In this document: positions 22,501 to 33,956 of the stretch, one piece after another
Position numbering within the stretch: the stretch's first letter is position 1
How the letters are laid out: every line of letters starts with the position of its first letter
DNA from: Labyrinthula sp. Ha
Lineage: Eukaryota > Sar > Bigyra > Labyrinthulida > Labyrinthulaceae
Assembly: GCA_015227615.1 (NCBI GenBank)
Contig: JAALGZ010000003.1
Location: 1,984,001 to 2,048,000 of the forward strand
DNA: 64,000 bases
Reading direction: 5' to 3'
Translations under genes and position numbers: made by a program
The notes under the pieces: model-generated
The model's database searches: none
What the model saw: only the letters and a program-made list of their open reading frames with translations
Told to the model about the DNA's origin: nothing

Positions 22501-24312
22501 ATTAAATTTAATACAAAAGAGATTCTCAATGATAACCTCGTTTTATATTTGTAGAACGTTTATGCAGCAATAGAAATAACAATATAGAATAATGAAGAAA
22601 CATATACCTACATTTATTACAAGGTGTTAACCTTAGATGATAGTAGGAATCTTTCCCATACTAAGCTAGCTGGGCTTGTAAGCATTCTTGGTTTCAGTAT
22701 GTTGGAAAGGGGCAACAACATCTCGTATCACAAGATAATCGTATTCCAGTCAAAACTAAAAAAATAAGTTCATTAGTAGATCTGGATTTATTTTGTGGGA
22801 AAGAAACAGGCCCTCAACTATAAATTGCCTTAGTCTGTAGTAATATCCACTTTAATACTATGCTGCAATGAAGGTTGCTTTCAACAAAAAGAACCTGTGT
22901 TTTCCACTTGATGCTCTGACTCTATTTGCACCATACCCTATAATAGATTATCCAATGTTTTGAAACTATTATCTTCATTAAGAAAAAGCTATAGCTTCCT
23001 ATTCATTCTTAAGCCAAACCCTCTTTTCAGAGATGCAGAGGCTGTGACCTTATAACTGGTATTCCAAGAATAACTTGGAGGCATAAAAAACTGACTTTAA
23101 AATAAAACAAATTTGAGTTAGGGTTATATAGATTCCTTTTAAGCCCTTCATTGGCACCGTTATCTAGAAGTTGAAGAATTAGACGCTTAGGGTCTAACAA
23201 GCGAGGAAATCCCTAGAATAGTTACCTCTTGAAGTGAGAAGATATACAAATTTCTAGCCCTAGGAATATTTTTTCTTTATTTTTTGTTCACTTTTGTGCT
23301 AAGTTTTGCAAAAAGTTTGTTATCATACCTTAACCTAAGATGTTTAATGTAACTCAATATGTGCACTATCAACCCGGGAATAGGAACACTTAGAGTTGCC
23401 ACGTCAGCAGAGCATTCTAAATAACCGTTAACCAACTCTGCTTAATAAATTAAATAGAAAAGAAAATCTTAGTGAAATAAGTAAGAATCTTTATCAATCA
23501 AACATTAATTTATTCATTTGAAAGGTTCCTTTATTCGATGTTACCTAACTTAAGATTCCATGCAGCTAACCTAGAAGATGTAGGATCTCCCATATTGTTG
23601 AAGGAAGCACAAACTCAACCTTATATTCATGTAGTTAGTTGCGCTTGAATTGGCATAGTCTAATTAATAATGAATATATCGGAGCCTGAACAGTTGAATG
23701 ACTTGAAGAAAAAGTTTGCGTTCGAGCCTTAATCTCCGCTTGCTGTTGATTACCGTTCGTCTTTTCTAGCTAAGACTTCAACGAATATGACGTAGTTGAA
23801 GCCATTGATTGTATCAATAGAACATTCAATTATGTCAGGTATGCCACCTTAACTATCATGTACTTCTATATAGAAAAGACAGTTGATGGAAGAGAAGATG
23901 TTTTTGTAGACTATTTCTATTCTCCGTAACCGGAATAACACTTGAAGGAAAGAGGAAGTCAAAACCTTGTGAACAAATTTGATAAATATGGTTTGCGTAC
24001 GCGCAAAGACAAAATTGTAATCTACAATATGTTTGCTGCTAGGATCTAGCTACTCCGGTAGTTTTTTTGATGTCTACTGACTCCTTCTAGCGTACTTAGA
24101 TCCGCGGCAACAGAAATCAGGATTAGCTTACTTCTAAGTAGTAAGTGTGACTGGGGTTTACAGGTGGTACAAAAAGCAATAAATCCTATAAGAGATAATT
24201 GCAAAAGTAGAACCACGTATTTTTGAAGTGACCGCAGAAAGTTCTATCACACAGCTTGAAAGGACAAAAGCATTAACAGCAAACAAATTTAGAGTTACAT
24301 CACACTCGTAAA
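19562..24312. other. Gene-poor AT-rich spacer with decayed scraps
   Basis: I see no intact gene over 4.7 kb. From 19926 to about 20225 there are several CCGGTA/TACCCG-type motifs (taccggtag, cccggtgg, acccggaagg, ttccggtaatt, taccggga, cgggtaatacc) similar to those upstream of the gene at 45810. A 65-codon frame at 21861-22058 has a hydrophobic C-terminus but no other support. From about 23690 to 24010 there are protein-like stretches in more than one frame, such as EYDVVEAIDCIN and KTVDGREDVFVDYFYSP near 23783-23926. I cannot assign these to a family. Confidence 0.4.
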
Positions 24313-25260
24313 TTAAATATTTTCTTCATCTGACGCAACTGAGGAGGAGAAACAGGATTCCTTGCCTGGGAGAATGTAGTTGGAGAAAACATTAAAGAAA
24401 TACATCCCAAAGAGCGGCCAGAAGCAGGTGATGGCTGTTGCGAACAACATTACCTCCTTCTTAACATTGAAATTGGGAACCACACCTAACATGCCCACAG
24501 CTACAAATAGAAAGTTATTCCAGAATACTGAGCGGCGTAATCGTCTAATTTTTTCAAGGAACTTTTCATACGAAGAAGTATTTGGGCTCGAATCGTTTGA
24601 TGATTTCATGTGTAGAATAACGCGTTCAAATGAAGCAATGAGGAGTGCCAGAAGCTTCATGATGGGATAGAGCATTAACAAGTTGACCAAGACATTGAAA
24701 CCCATTGCAATTGATAAGAAAAGGGATAATGAAACATTGTGTAAAAGGAAGATGGGAATGAAAATCATCCAATATAAATATATCATGTATCGGAAACGGA
24801 GGATGAGATTCTTATAAAACGTTGTAGCTTCCCCTTCTATTCCTAAAAGTTTTGCCATCACTGGTGAAAAGTAGATAAATCTTAGAGCAACAGAGGTCCA
24901 GCAAATAATGCAATTGACACCAAGAATTTTTCCTTCATATGAATCAAATTTTGTCTTCAATAGATATCCCTGTTTTGCAAAGTATATTCCGGTGATCAAA
25001 CTTATTCCCACAGAACTCATAGCTTTCAAGTTTTGTTTTGCAAAAAATAGATCTGCACCCTTGGAAAAGCCTTTTTTAAATAGTAACTTGCGTTTGGAAG
25101 AAATATAACTCAAGAGAAGCTGAAACCAAACAACAAGCAGAAATATTCGAACTATAAGTCCAAATATTACTAAGAAAGAGGCGAAGCCTTCATACTCAAG
25201 AAAAACGTTGGAACTGCAATTCTGAGCTTCCTCGTCAAACAGCAGAGGGGGAGAACACAT
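24313..25260 (-). CDS. Predicted seven-helix membrane protein, 315-residue family, copy 1
   Basis: This 315-residue single-exon protein starts MCSPP and has a short N-terminal segment with Cys2 and Cys15 and an NCSS glycosylation site. Helices are predicted at about 25-52, 78-100, 110-137, 157-175, 178-215, 245-263 and 268-295. It matches the gene at 31360-32307 over its whole length without gaps. The 35 residues from Gly110 to Glu144 (GKILGV, then IYFSPVMAKLLGIEGE) differ at one position only. LKAM (78-81), IYLYW, MGFNVL and FSNYILPG are also shared. It has no signal peptide, a Ser-rich C-terminus and a TAA stop. I recognise no known family. The near-invariant third helix and following loop suggest a binding or coupling surface, which is an inference. 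Confidence 0.85.
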   Translation of the reverse strand: MCSPPLLFDEEAQNCSSNVFLEYEGFASFLVIFGLIVRIFLLVVWFQLLLSYISSKRKLLFKKGFSKGADLFFAKQNLKAMSSVGISLITGIYFAKQGYLLKTKFDSYEGKILGVNCIICWTSVALRFIYFSPVMAKLLGIEGEATTFYKNLILRFRYMIYLYWMIFIPIFLLHNVSLSLFLSIAMGFNVLVNLLMLYPIMKLLALLIASFERVILHMKSSNDSSPNTSSYEKFLEKIRRLRRSVFWNNFLFVAVGMLGVVPNFNVKKEVMLFATAITCFWPLFGMYFFNVFSNYILPGKESCFSSSVASDEENI

Positions 25261-28200
25261 TATTAAAATAAAATCTCTAAATATTGAGTTCTTTTCCCGT
25301 TTTTCTATGAAGTACTTATTTATAAGGAGTTAGCGGTAAATCTTGTAGAGAGAACGCAAACTACCTACGCTTCTTCCAACACACCAATAACTATATATAC
25401 TATTAGACGAGAAGTTATCCTACCAACATTCCCACTTTGGGACGTTACTGTATTCCAAAAAAAAAGAGAGAAGTTACTGAAAGTGTGTACCTATTACCAT
25501 TAGATACACACTAGTTGATACTTTCTTTGATCTTTTGGTGTTCATGTAGCTATTTTATCACTACTATATTAATTCCCTTTGAAATAATATTCGATATGCG
25601 GAAGAATGTTATCAATACCGAATTTATACATTGATAGGATCAAAACCTTATGCATCTTTTATATTGATGCATAATTTTAACGTTAGTCCTTTATTAAGTG
25701 TATTGAGAGTATTTAGTGAAGGAGGTGTTATCATTGCGAGATTTCAAGAAATACCAAAGAATATAATGATGTCATTAAGGTAATAAAATTGTATAACTTT
25801 GAAAGGATAATACTTTATCAATATTACTCAATTTTTCTAGACTGAATAAGTAGGAAAAAATATAGAAAGTGAAAAAGAAACTAAGCAGTAATCTAAAGAA
25901 ATGAACACAGATCAAGAAAATATGTAGAGCTCGAGATATGCGTGTTATGATTAATTTTTATTTTTTACAAACTCCAATAGTTCCTTAGTATACTATGCAT
26001 TGATTCACGGTTTCTTCAAAATAAGACGTACACTCTACGGGGTCGAACACAGGAGTTTATTAAATTTATTATGTATCAAGTAGTTGCTTAGGCTAGAAGC
26101 ATCTCTGCGGATACAGGATTTCTTCATTCGTCGTATTTCATAAGGTTTAAAATAGAAAAAAACAGAAAACTGAATATACTGTATGAAGAGCTGAAAATTT
26201 GACTGATTTATATATATATAGTGGTTGTTCTCCATTCAAAATAAAAATAGAACATATTCATGAACAGAGAGCTGAAAGATCTGAGTAGAATATTTTGAGC
26301 ATGTCATAGAGAAAAGGTTTTGAGCGTGAAAATTAGTTCTATGCTTTTGAGCATAGAGATGGTTCTAGATACAGATTCTATTGATATCACCTTAGGCTAA
26401 CAATAACCGGTGCAGATATTGGGATAGTTCAAAGTTTAAACCGTGAATGATTAAAGATATTTCACCGTGACACAAGTTCAATATGACATCGGAAGCTTAT
26501 GTCAAGATCTAGTTTTCAAAAGGGATCAACTCAGTGTTATGAATTTTTTTATGGATAGGTCAAATCGGCAAATGAAGGTCATTTTCTCTACTTGTGTCGT
26601 GTATTTAGGTAAATTGCTTAAGCTTGAGTCTTTTATCTCACAAACTTAAATATTAATTCAATCATTAACAGCTCATTCTTATATTACATGACGGCTGCGA
26701 ATGTATAGCAGTCTAGCCCAATGAAGATGGATACTAAGTAAGTTCATCACTTTTTGCAAAGAGGAAGTTTTATAGAATGAGACCTTTCATTGAAGAAGAA
26801 AATTTGTTTCTTTTCTAATGAAAAAAATCCGAAAGATCCACTATGACTTTATTACTTTAGACTAACCTTACCAGAAGGTGTGTGCTTAATTCAAAAACTT
26901 GCAGTAAAGCTACCAAGTTTCCTTTCAAAAGAAAAAAAGAATATATAAAAAACTGGTTGAGTCTTTATGTAAAATATCGCGTTGTATTTTGACAAAAAAA
27001 TGAATGGGACCTCAAGTCAAGGCTTAACAATGTTTTAATATAACAAAAGGGAAGAACATTTAGATCCAAGGTACAAGATTCTACTATATTTCTCCTAGAA
27101 ATGAAATTCTGCAATGAGACATATGAATTGAATCATGGGGAATTTTAGTCTGACATTGTGTACCATGACTTTATTTTACATAAGGAAAAGTTATATATTA
27201 TCCTTTCGCACCAAGTAACTATATTCTAGAGCTTAGAACTCAAAGTTCACAATTGAATCTGTAATTCCACTGCTACATAATATCCTAACCGTTATAATAT
27301 ATTTCCATTAAAAACAGAAATTTTAAGCTAGTAGAAGAACGCATTTGCCATTTCACAAAATCCTCTTGTCTATTTTTATCCTTTATCATCTTGTTATTCC
27401 TGTATATCTCTTCTCTACCTTATGTCACTCTATTCAATATCATTCTACAGAAACCTTCACTCCGTCAGAATTCGAGAGAGATTAACTGTGTTTTTGCTAA
27501 GGAATGGGGAATACTCGTAACAATATTTTCAAACTTGAGCAAAATTACCAACATTCGAGGTTTTATTACAGCAGGTTTGACTTATTGCTATTATTAATAA
27601 TGATGATACTGAAAAGTCTACCAAGGGAGAATATCTTCATTTCTAACATATATATCATGTTTTCAATTTCAACAACGTTTAAAATGAGGCTATGAAAAAT
27701 ACAAAACCATCAGGATTTCATAAATAGGGTGATGTTTGATTTCACGGTGAGATCTTAACTGGGCTCTGAGAAGTATATCTAATAACTGAAAATTGCGTAG
27801 GAATGCGCGCCGTGCTTTTGATCAAATTGTTATAATTTCACTGAAAAATGATCATATTATCAATTTATATGTTTCCTTTATTTCTAATAGTTACTGGTAT
27901 ATGAATCTCATACAATTGCTAAAATAGTACAAAATTAGGGAACAGACGTTGGTTTGGGAATTAGGTTATTTTGAAGGCGTTCGGTCTCTAAATAGCTTAT
28001 TAGCAGTATATTGACTTTATTTAGAATGAACCTTATACTCCTTTTAAAAATATTGATGATATTGTTTGAAAATTGTTTATGAATCTTGAGATTGTGCAAC
28101 GTCATGTTTTTACTATACTTATCATTGAGAAAATTTTTTGACTCTTTCCAATTTTTGATGGCTTTACATATAGGTGCAGTTAGGGTATTATTATCTTTCC

Positions 28201-31200
28201 AGTATCTTAATCTGAGGAAGATGCCAGTTTTTCTGCTAAATTCAAGTATGCCATCTAAAATGTTCCAGGGAAAACTTCATCAGTTATCTAATAATCAGGT
28301 TTCTACTTAATCAAGCTTCTCAGCAGCCCTTGAACGTAAAAAGAAATATTAGCACAGTATAAACAGAATAAGCGATCTTTCTTAGAAATACTGCACGAAA
28401 ACTTTACAGATGTAATTTTGTGGAAAATATGCCCAAAGTTATTTGCAAAAGAAGAATTTTGAACTTCCATTTTCCATTATCTTTTCAACACCAAACTAGA
28501 ATATTTTATCATTCATATATACTATAGGTAAGACGTGATCTTTTTAGCTATTGTGAAGGTGATACAACTTTAGCTGTCTAATATTCTTAGATAATTTATA
28601 TTCTAATCTTTCTTTTCTTGAAAAATAGTACAACTGCATGGCAAAGGAAATTCCAGCTCATATTATGCTCTGAAAGTGCTAATTACTACCTAGTGCTATT
28701 TACACTGATATTAAGGTAATGACTTCATTTCAAATTACTTGCACATTATTCTAAGCAGCTCTCTATATATTTCCGTCACCTGACAAGAGTTTGAGTGGTG
28801 TTTCCTAAAGTTTACTGCAATTTGTTCTATCTAGAGTGTTTGATTTAAGGCATTGAGAAACAATTGATAAGTTTAAAACTAAAATATCTTATTTACAGCT
28901 ATAGGTAGTTGAAAAGCAATTTTAATGGAAACTTAGAATATTTTATTTCAGGTGATAATTTTTCAATGAAGATAGAAACACAATCATTGTATAGATATAA
29001 GAATTCGGAGTATTTAGTTGTTACCTGCATTAAAACAAAAATCACTTTATTAATGGTACTGTTGGTAAGATGCAGAACCTAGCCCCAATTATATCTTATG
29101 ACAAAGGTGTAAACTCTTAATCATTTTCCATAACAGCTTTTGTTTGCAATTTATATTTGTAGATCTAAAATCAATGATGAGCAAGAAGTTTTCATCACTT
29201 TATGAAAATATTAGAAATAAGATTCAATTACTAACTCCATGACAGCTATCATATTGAATACTACCACTATAGTTAATTTTTGGATTCAATATCTTTTCCT
29301 AAGAATTTTCTCTCATGATTTTCAATTATGTGATTTAGAACAATACAAATAAACTAGAGTAGAGTTCACCTTCTAAAACATTAGCATTGAATTCTGTTAG
29401 TTTTATTTTGTAAGTTTAATTAGAATGAGCATATGTGTTCCTTTTTATCAAGCTATATAAACTCTTCTAAAACAATCCCTTTAAAATGAATGATCGAGAG
29501 AGTTAGGTGTTGCAATATTGATGATAACATCCCTTAAACATTTGTCTGTCTTCAGTTATTCTTATTTACGCACATACTTACTTACTTAGGTATACAGACA
29601 GGTTAGTTTCACGGTCTAGGTGAACTTTTTAGATCACCTGAAAAATATAATTGGCAGTGGCTTCGTTAAACTTAGCAATATCATCGAATATACATTGCCT
29701 TAAAAAACAAACAATATTTTTCGTGTTTGCATTGTAATATTTGTGTGAGATTCTGTTTTGGCCATGTTTTTTAAATTGGCAACGGAGGGTTATATTCTTT
29801 GGTTGATGTATTTTATCTACTCGGGAACAGCCTTAAATTAGTCAGATGCTCCGCATTGAGGCGAGGGTGCTAACTTGAGTGTTAGGCTCGTCAGCTGATG
29901 TAATTCACGCTATATTTGATTATCAAAAGTCAATAAGGGACGTATAAACGTGTTTAGTTGAAATTATGGATGAAAAAAGGTCCCTTGGTACTTTAAAAGT
30001 CTTCTATTACTTAGGAAAACTTTACACTAAATGTTAATCCTCAAGAGAGTCGTATTTTTGTGAAACTAGCACTTGATGTTAGATTTGCTGTCTTATGATA
30101 GTCTGTACTTAGATTTCTTTGATGTTAACTTGCTTTTATCTTGTTCTCTAAAATACTGTTATAACTCGCTGATACTATCAAAATCATTGATAACAGATGA
30201 ATACTAGCCGAAAAATGCACACAGTTAATATACATAGTATTGGCGAAGTTAAGCATTAGATGATATAGTGCATTTGAAACAGAGCTTCTATTCTTTAATA
30301 ATATAACTCGTAATATGCTTTATCAGTATTAAGAACTTAAAATCGAATTAAGGGTTCGTACTTAGTTGATAATTCTACTCATTTCTTCATCCAATTATCG
30401 GATTTCGCTCTCATTAAAAATTTAATCCAAAACATATTTAATGAAGAATTTAGTTTAAAAATTACTTATCGCTTCCTTTTTGGTGCCTATTTTTCACTTA
30501 ATCACATTATTCTATAACATAAAGTTATATAATAACAGTATTAAATAAAACTATCATAACTAAGGTTCCTTAGTACAAGTGTGGTTGAAAACTATAACAT
30601 TCCAACTAAGACTTGGGATATCTCCTTCTCAGCGAGTAAGCAAGAGAATTGACCAATGATTACTAGAAGCAAACTTATCACTACTTCATTATAATGGGTT
30701 CCTGGAGATTTAAGATACAATTTGCAGATACGCCACGTCATTAAGGAATATTGAGTTTTCCTTTTTGTGTACTTTAAGGAATAATCAATGAAAAATGTAT
30801 ACATAATGTTAATCGGTATATATATAATATTAAAAACTTCTTATTCTAAGTGAAACATTTGGAAAACTGAAAGAAAGGCATACTATCTTTAAATATGACA
30901 GCAAATATCATATCTAGAGAGGAAGTGAAGATGACTAAGTTTTGATTCAAATGGAGAATGAATTAGTCACACCTAATAAACCTTTTGTAAGCTGTAGCAT
31001 GACTTCTTGAATACAGCCCAACTCTTGCCTCTCCCTTAAATATACAATTCTGACTGCAATTATCTGTTACATGATCTCAACATTCCAGACCCTTTTTCTT
31101 ATTTCCTAGGATAAATTTTACATATTTTAAGCATTTGAAGAAGCTCAAACAACGGTGAATGTGACAAGAGATAATAAGATATTATTGTTGGTTAAATAAA

Positions 31201-31359
31201 ATATTGACTGTTACTTTGACTAACTATAAAATATACTGAATATCTATTTGAACAGAAGCTCTATTTTAATCATAAGAAAAGTTTTTGATGGAGAGGAAAA
31301 TATGAAATAAAGCAAGTAAATTTCTACTAAAAAATGAGATCTGACTTCGTGTCTACATA
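25261..31359. other. Gene-poor AT-rich spacer, 6.1 kb
   Basis: I see no convincing gene. Open frames are short, mostly hydrophobic and without homologues that I recognise. A hAT-like end, TAGGGTGATGTTTGA, lies at 27725-27739. A CCAAT lies near 25387, about 125 bp upstream of the neighbouring membrane-protein start. Confidence 0.45.
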
Positions 31360-32307
31360 CTAAATCTCTGCCTCTTTTGTTGCGCCAGATGTCGAAAAAC
31401 AGGAGTTATTACCAGGAAGAATATAATTAGAAAATACGTTCAAGAATGTGATGCCATTTGCCGGCCAGATAGACACAAGAGCTGTTCCGAGAAGCATCAT
31501 CTCATCTGTGACATTGAATTTAGGAATCGAAGTCAAAATTCCCAAAACTATATAAAGAAACGAATTTAGCATTATTGAAAACTTCAGTCGTAAAATCTTA
31601 GCGTGAAACTTCTCGTATGCAGAAGCCTTTGGGTTTGATGGACTCGTGGATTTAATATGCGTAATGAGACTTTCGAAAGAGAGGATTAGTTGATGAAGTA
31701 ATTGCAGAATGGGATAGAGTAGAAATAGGTTAATCAAAACGTTGAAACCCATCGCAAAGGATAGAAAAATGGTCAATGTAAACTCATAGGAAAGGAAGAT
31801 GGGGATAAATATAAGCCAATATAGGTAAATGAGATATTGGAGCCTAATGATGAACCTTCTATAGTATCGCGTACCTTCTCCTTCTATTCCTAGAAGTTTT
31901 GCCATCACAGGTGAGAAATAGATGAACCTTAAAGCAACAGAAGTCCAGCAGATTATACACGTCACACCGAGAATTTTACCATCGAATGAATTAAAATCTG
32001 TTTTCAATAAATATCCCTGTTGCGCAAAGTAAATTCCAGTTGATAAAGTTATGCCCACAGATAGCATTGCTTTCAAGTTTTGTTTTACGAAAAACAAGTT
32101 TGGATTGTGAGCATAAGTTTTGATACATAATACTCTTCCTTTGGAAAGCATATAGTTTACAAGAAGATAGAACCAGGTAAGGAGCATTAATATTCGAATT
32201 GCAAGCCCAAGAACCACCATGGAAATGGCAAACCTTTCATACTTTAAAAACAAGTTAGATGTACAATTTTGTGTTTGCTCATCAACCAGAAAAGGGGGAG
32301 AGCACAT
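31360..32307 (-). CDS. Predicted seven-helix membrane protein, 315-residue family, copy 2
   Basis: It has exactly the same length as the gene at 24313-25260 and aligns to it without gaps. Shared landmarks are the MCSPP start, QNC at 13-15, LFFVKQNLKAM near 71-81, a 35-residue block at 110-144 with one difference (Thr116 for Asn), MGFNVL, and FSNYILPG before a Ser/Cys-containing tail. The hydrophobic profile again gives seven helices. Divergence is greatest in the intracellular loop around 57-70 and in the last third. That pattern suggests an old duplication under purifying selection, not a recent copy. Both copies sit alone in long spacers on the same strand, about 6 kb apart. No ligand or partner can be inferred. 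Confidence 0.85.
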   Translation of the reverse strand: MCSPPFLVDEQTQNCTSNLFLKYERFAISMVVLGLAIRILMLLTWFYLLVNYMLSKGRVLCIKTYAHNPNLFFVKQNLKAMLSVGITLSTGIYFAQQGYLLKTDFNSFDGKILGVTCIICWTSVALRFIYFSPVMAKLLGIEGEGTRYYRRFIIRLQYLIYLYWLIFIPIFLSYEFTLTIFLSFAMGFNVLINLFLLYPILQLLHQLILSFESLITHIKSTSPSNPKASAYEKFHAKILRLKFSIMLNSFLYIVLGILTSIPKFNVTDEMMLLGTALVSIWPANGITFLNVFSNYILPGNNSCFSTSGATKEAEI

Positions 32308-33956
32308 TGTTTATGTTCAAACTTCTTTTTGTTATCTTCCTGTCTTGTTTTTGGATTCAGATATCAACTAGTGAGAAGTTATGAAGAAAAAGTTATCAGA
32401 CCAGTTTATTTTATCCACATAGTGCTAAATATATCAGACAGTATACACAGGAACTTTGACTCTCAACTTCCGTTTCATCCACATTGAGGAGTTAGTGTAT
32501 TATATATACAAGGAGAAGTTAGAACAATGGAATATTTAGTACTAGGTCTTACCCTTTAGCAAATAATTTGCTGGGATATTTTAGTTTTGCCTAGCTAGTT
32601 GGTTTGTATCACTTCTAGTAGACTATACGTATTGAAACTTGTTCTTGTGTGTATTTCTAACACTAGCAGATTCTTTCCCATTTTGTGCGACTATACGATA
32701 GATTATAGAGTAATGCACCTTTACCTTTATATTCTAAGTTAATCTTAATTTTAACAATGGAACAATACCGGTTGAAGGTATTTGATTTTAATAGATTCAT
32801 ATCACTTAATCCATAATAATACTGAATGGAACTTTTCTATTGGAATTTAGTTAATGGTAGGAGCTATATATTACCGAAGATTGTTAATCACAGGAAAGTA
32901 GTAACAAAATTAGTGCACAGTTCAAAATATCAGTTATAGCAACTATTTAGAAGGGTTTTTCAACTATGTAGAAATATCTCTCAAAAAACAATCGACATAT
33001 AATAAAATATTTAGTCTTGCTCTATACTACCTAAAGGTTCTGACCTCAAAGAGAATCTTTTCCACTTAACGCTTAGCTCAAACAGTTATACAGAAATAAA
33101 TGTTCCAGCGAACAATTGTAGATGACTTGAAAAAACTTAGAGCACATTTTCAGGTAAAGGAAAAGTTTTTATTAACCTATCTTAAGTGAAATAAACTAAA
33201 TCCGAATAACTATTAGAAAGTACCGAAGAATCACCTACTGCATTATAACCTACTTCCTCTTTCTTGTTTTTCTTTATACAGTATTTTACGATAAGTCTGC
33301 TAAGTTTTTTATGTGTAATTTATTCAGAGATCGCTCTACAAATGCGATTTCTTATTAAAAACACAGAAATGCAACCTCATTTTGGAGTCGAGATATTTTA
33401 TATTTGGGATCACTAATGGTAATACTTTCCATATCGTACTACTAAAGTTGTACTTAATAAGTGGTTAGCTTCATATATATATATATATATATTTATTGGA
33501 ATATTTCACAGTTTAATTTCTTTCCATCATAGAAGTATGTAAAATATATACTAGCTTTTAATTAATATTTCAGTAACATTAAGTTGGATCATTGATATGG
33601 TACCACAGTGAAAATGTAGACCAATAGTATTCTCTATAGTGCAAAAAGAAAATCATCGCTAAATCCATAAGACACAGATTTAACCAATCACAGGAAAATA
33701 TTTTTCACTACTCAATCACCTCGATTTCCTTGAGAGAGGAAAGTACTTAACCTTATATTTCCTTGAAAACTGTTTGATTAGGTGAGTTTTTTCTACAAAC
33801 AAGATAACAAGTATTAATCAATGAACAATTTCTCAGAAAATACCAACACCTTTATTCAGTGAAGTTTCTGAAAAATGACTATACCTTTAATTTCTACTCC
33901 TTTCCCTTAAAAACGTAAGAATATAAATATTTTTGTAACATACACATAAGAGTTTT
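32308..33956. other. AT-rich spacer
   Basis: There is no gene. It contains an (AT)n tract at 33473-33492. Nothing else stands out. Confidence 0.5.
33473..33492. repeat. (AT)n microsatellite
   Basis: This is a simple AT dinucleotide run in the spacer downstream of the ankyrin gene. Confidence 0.85.
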
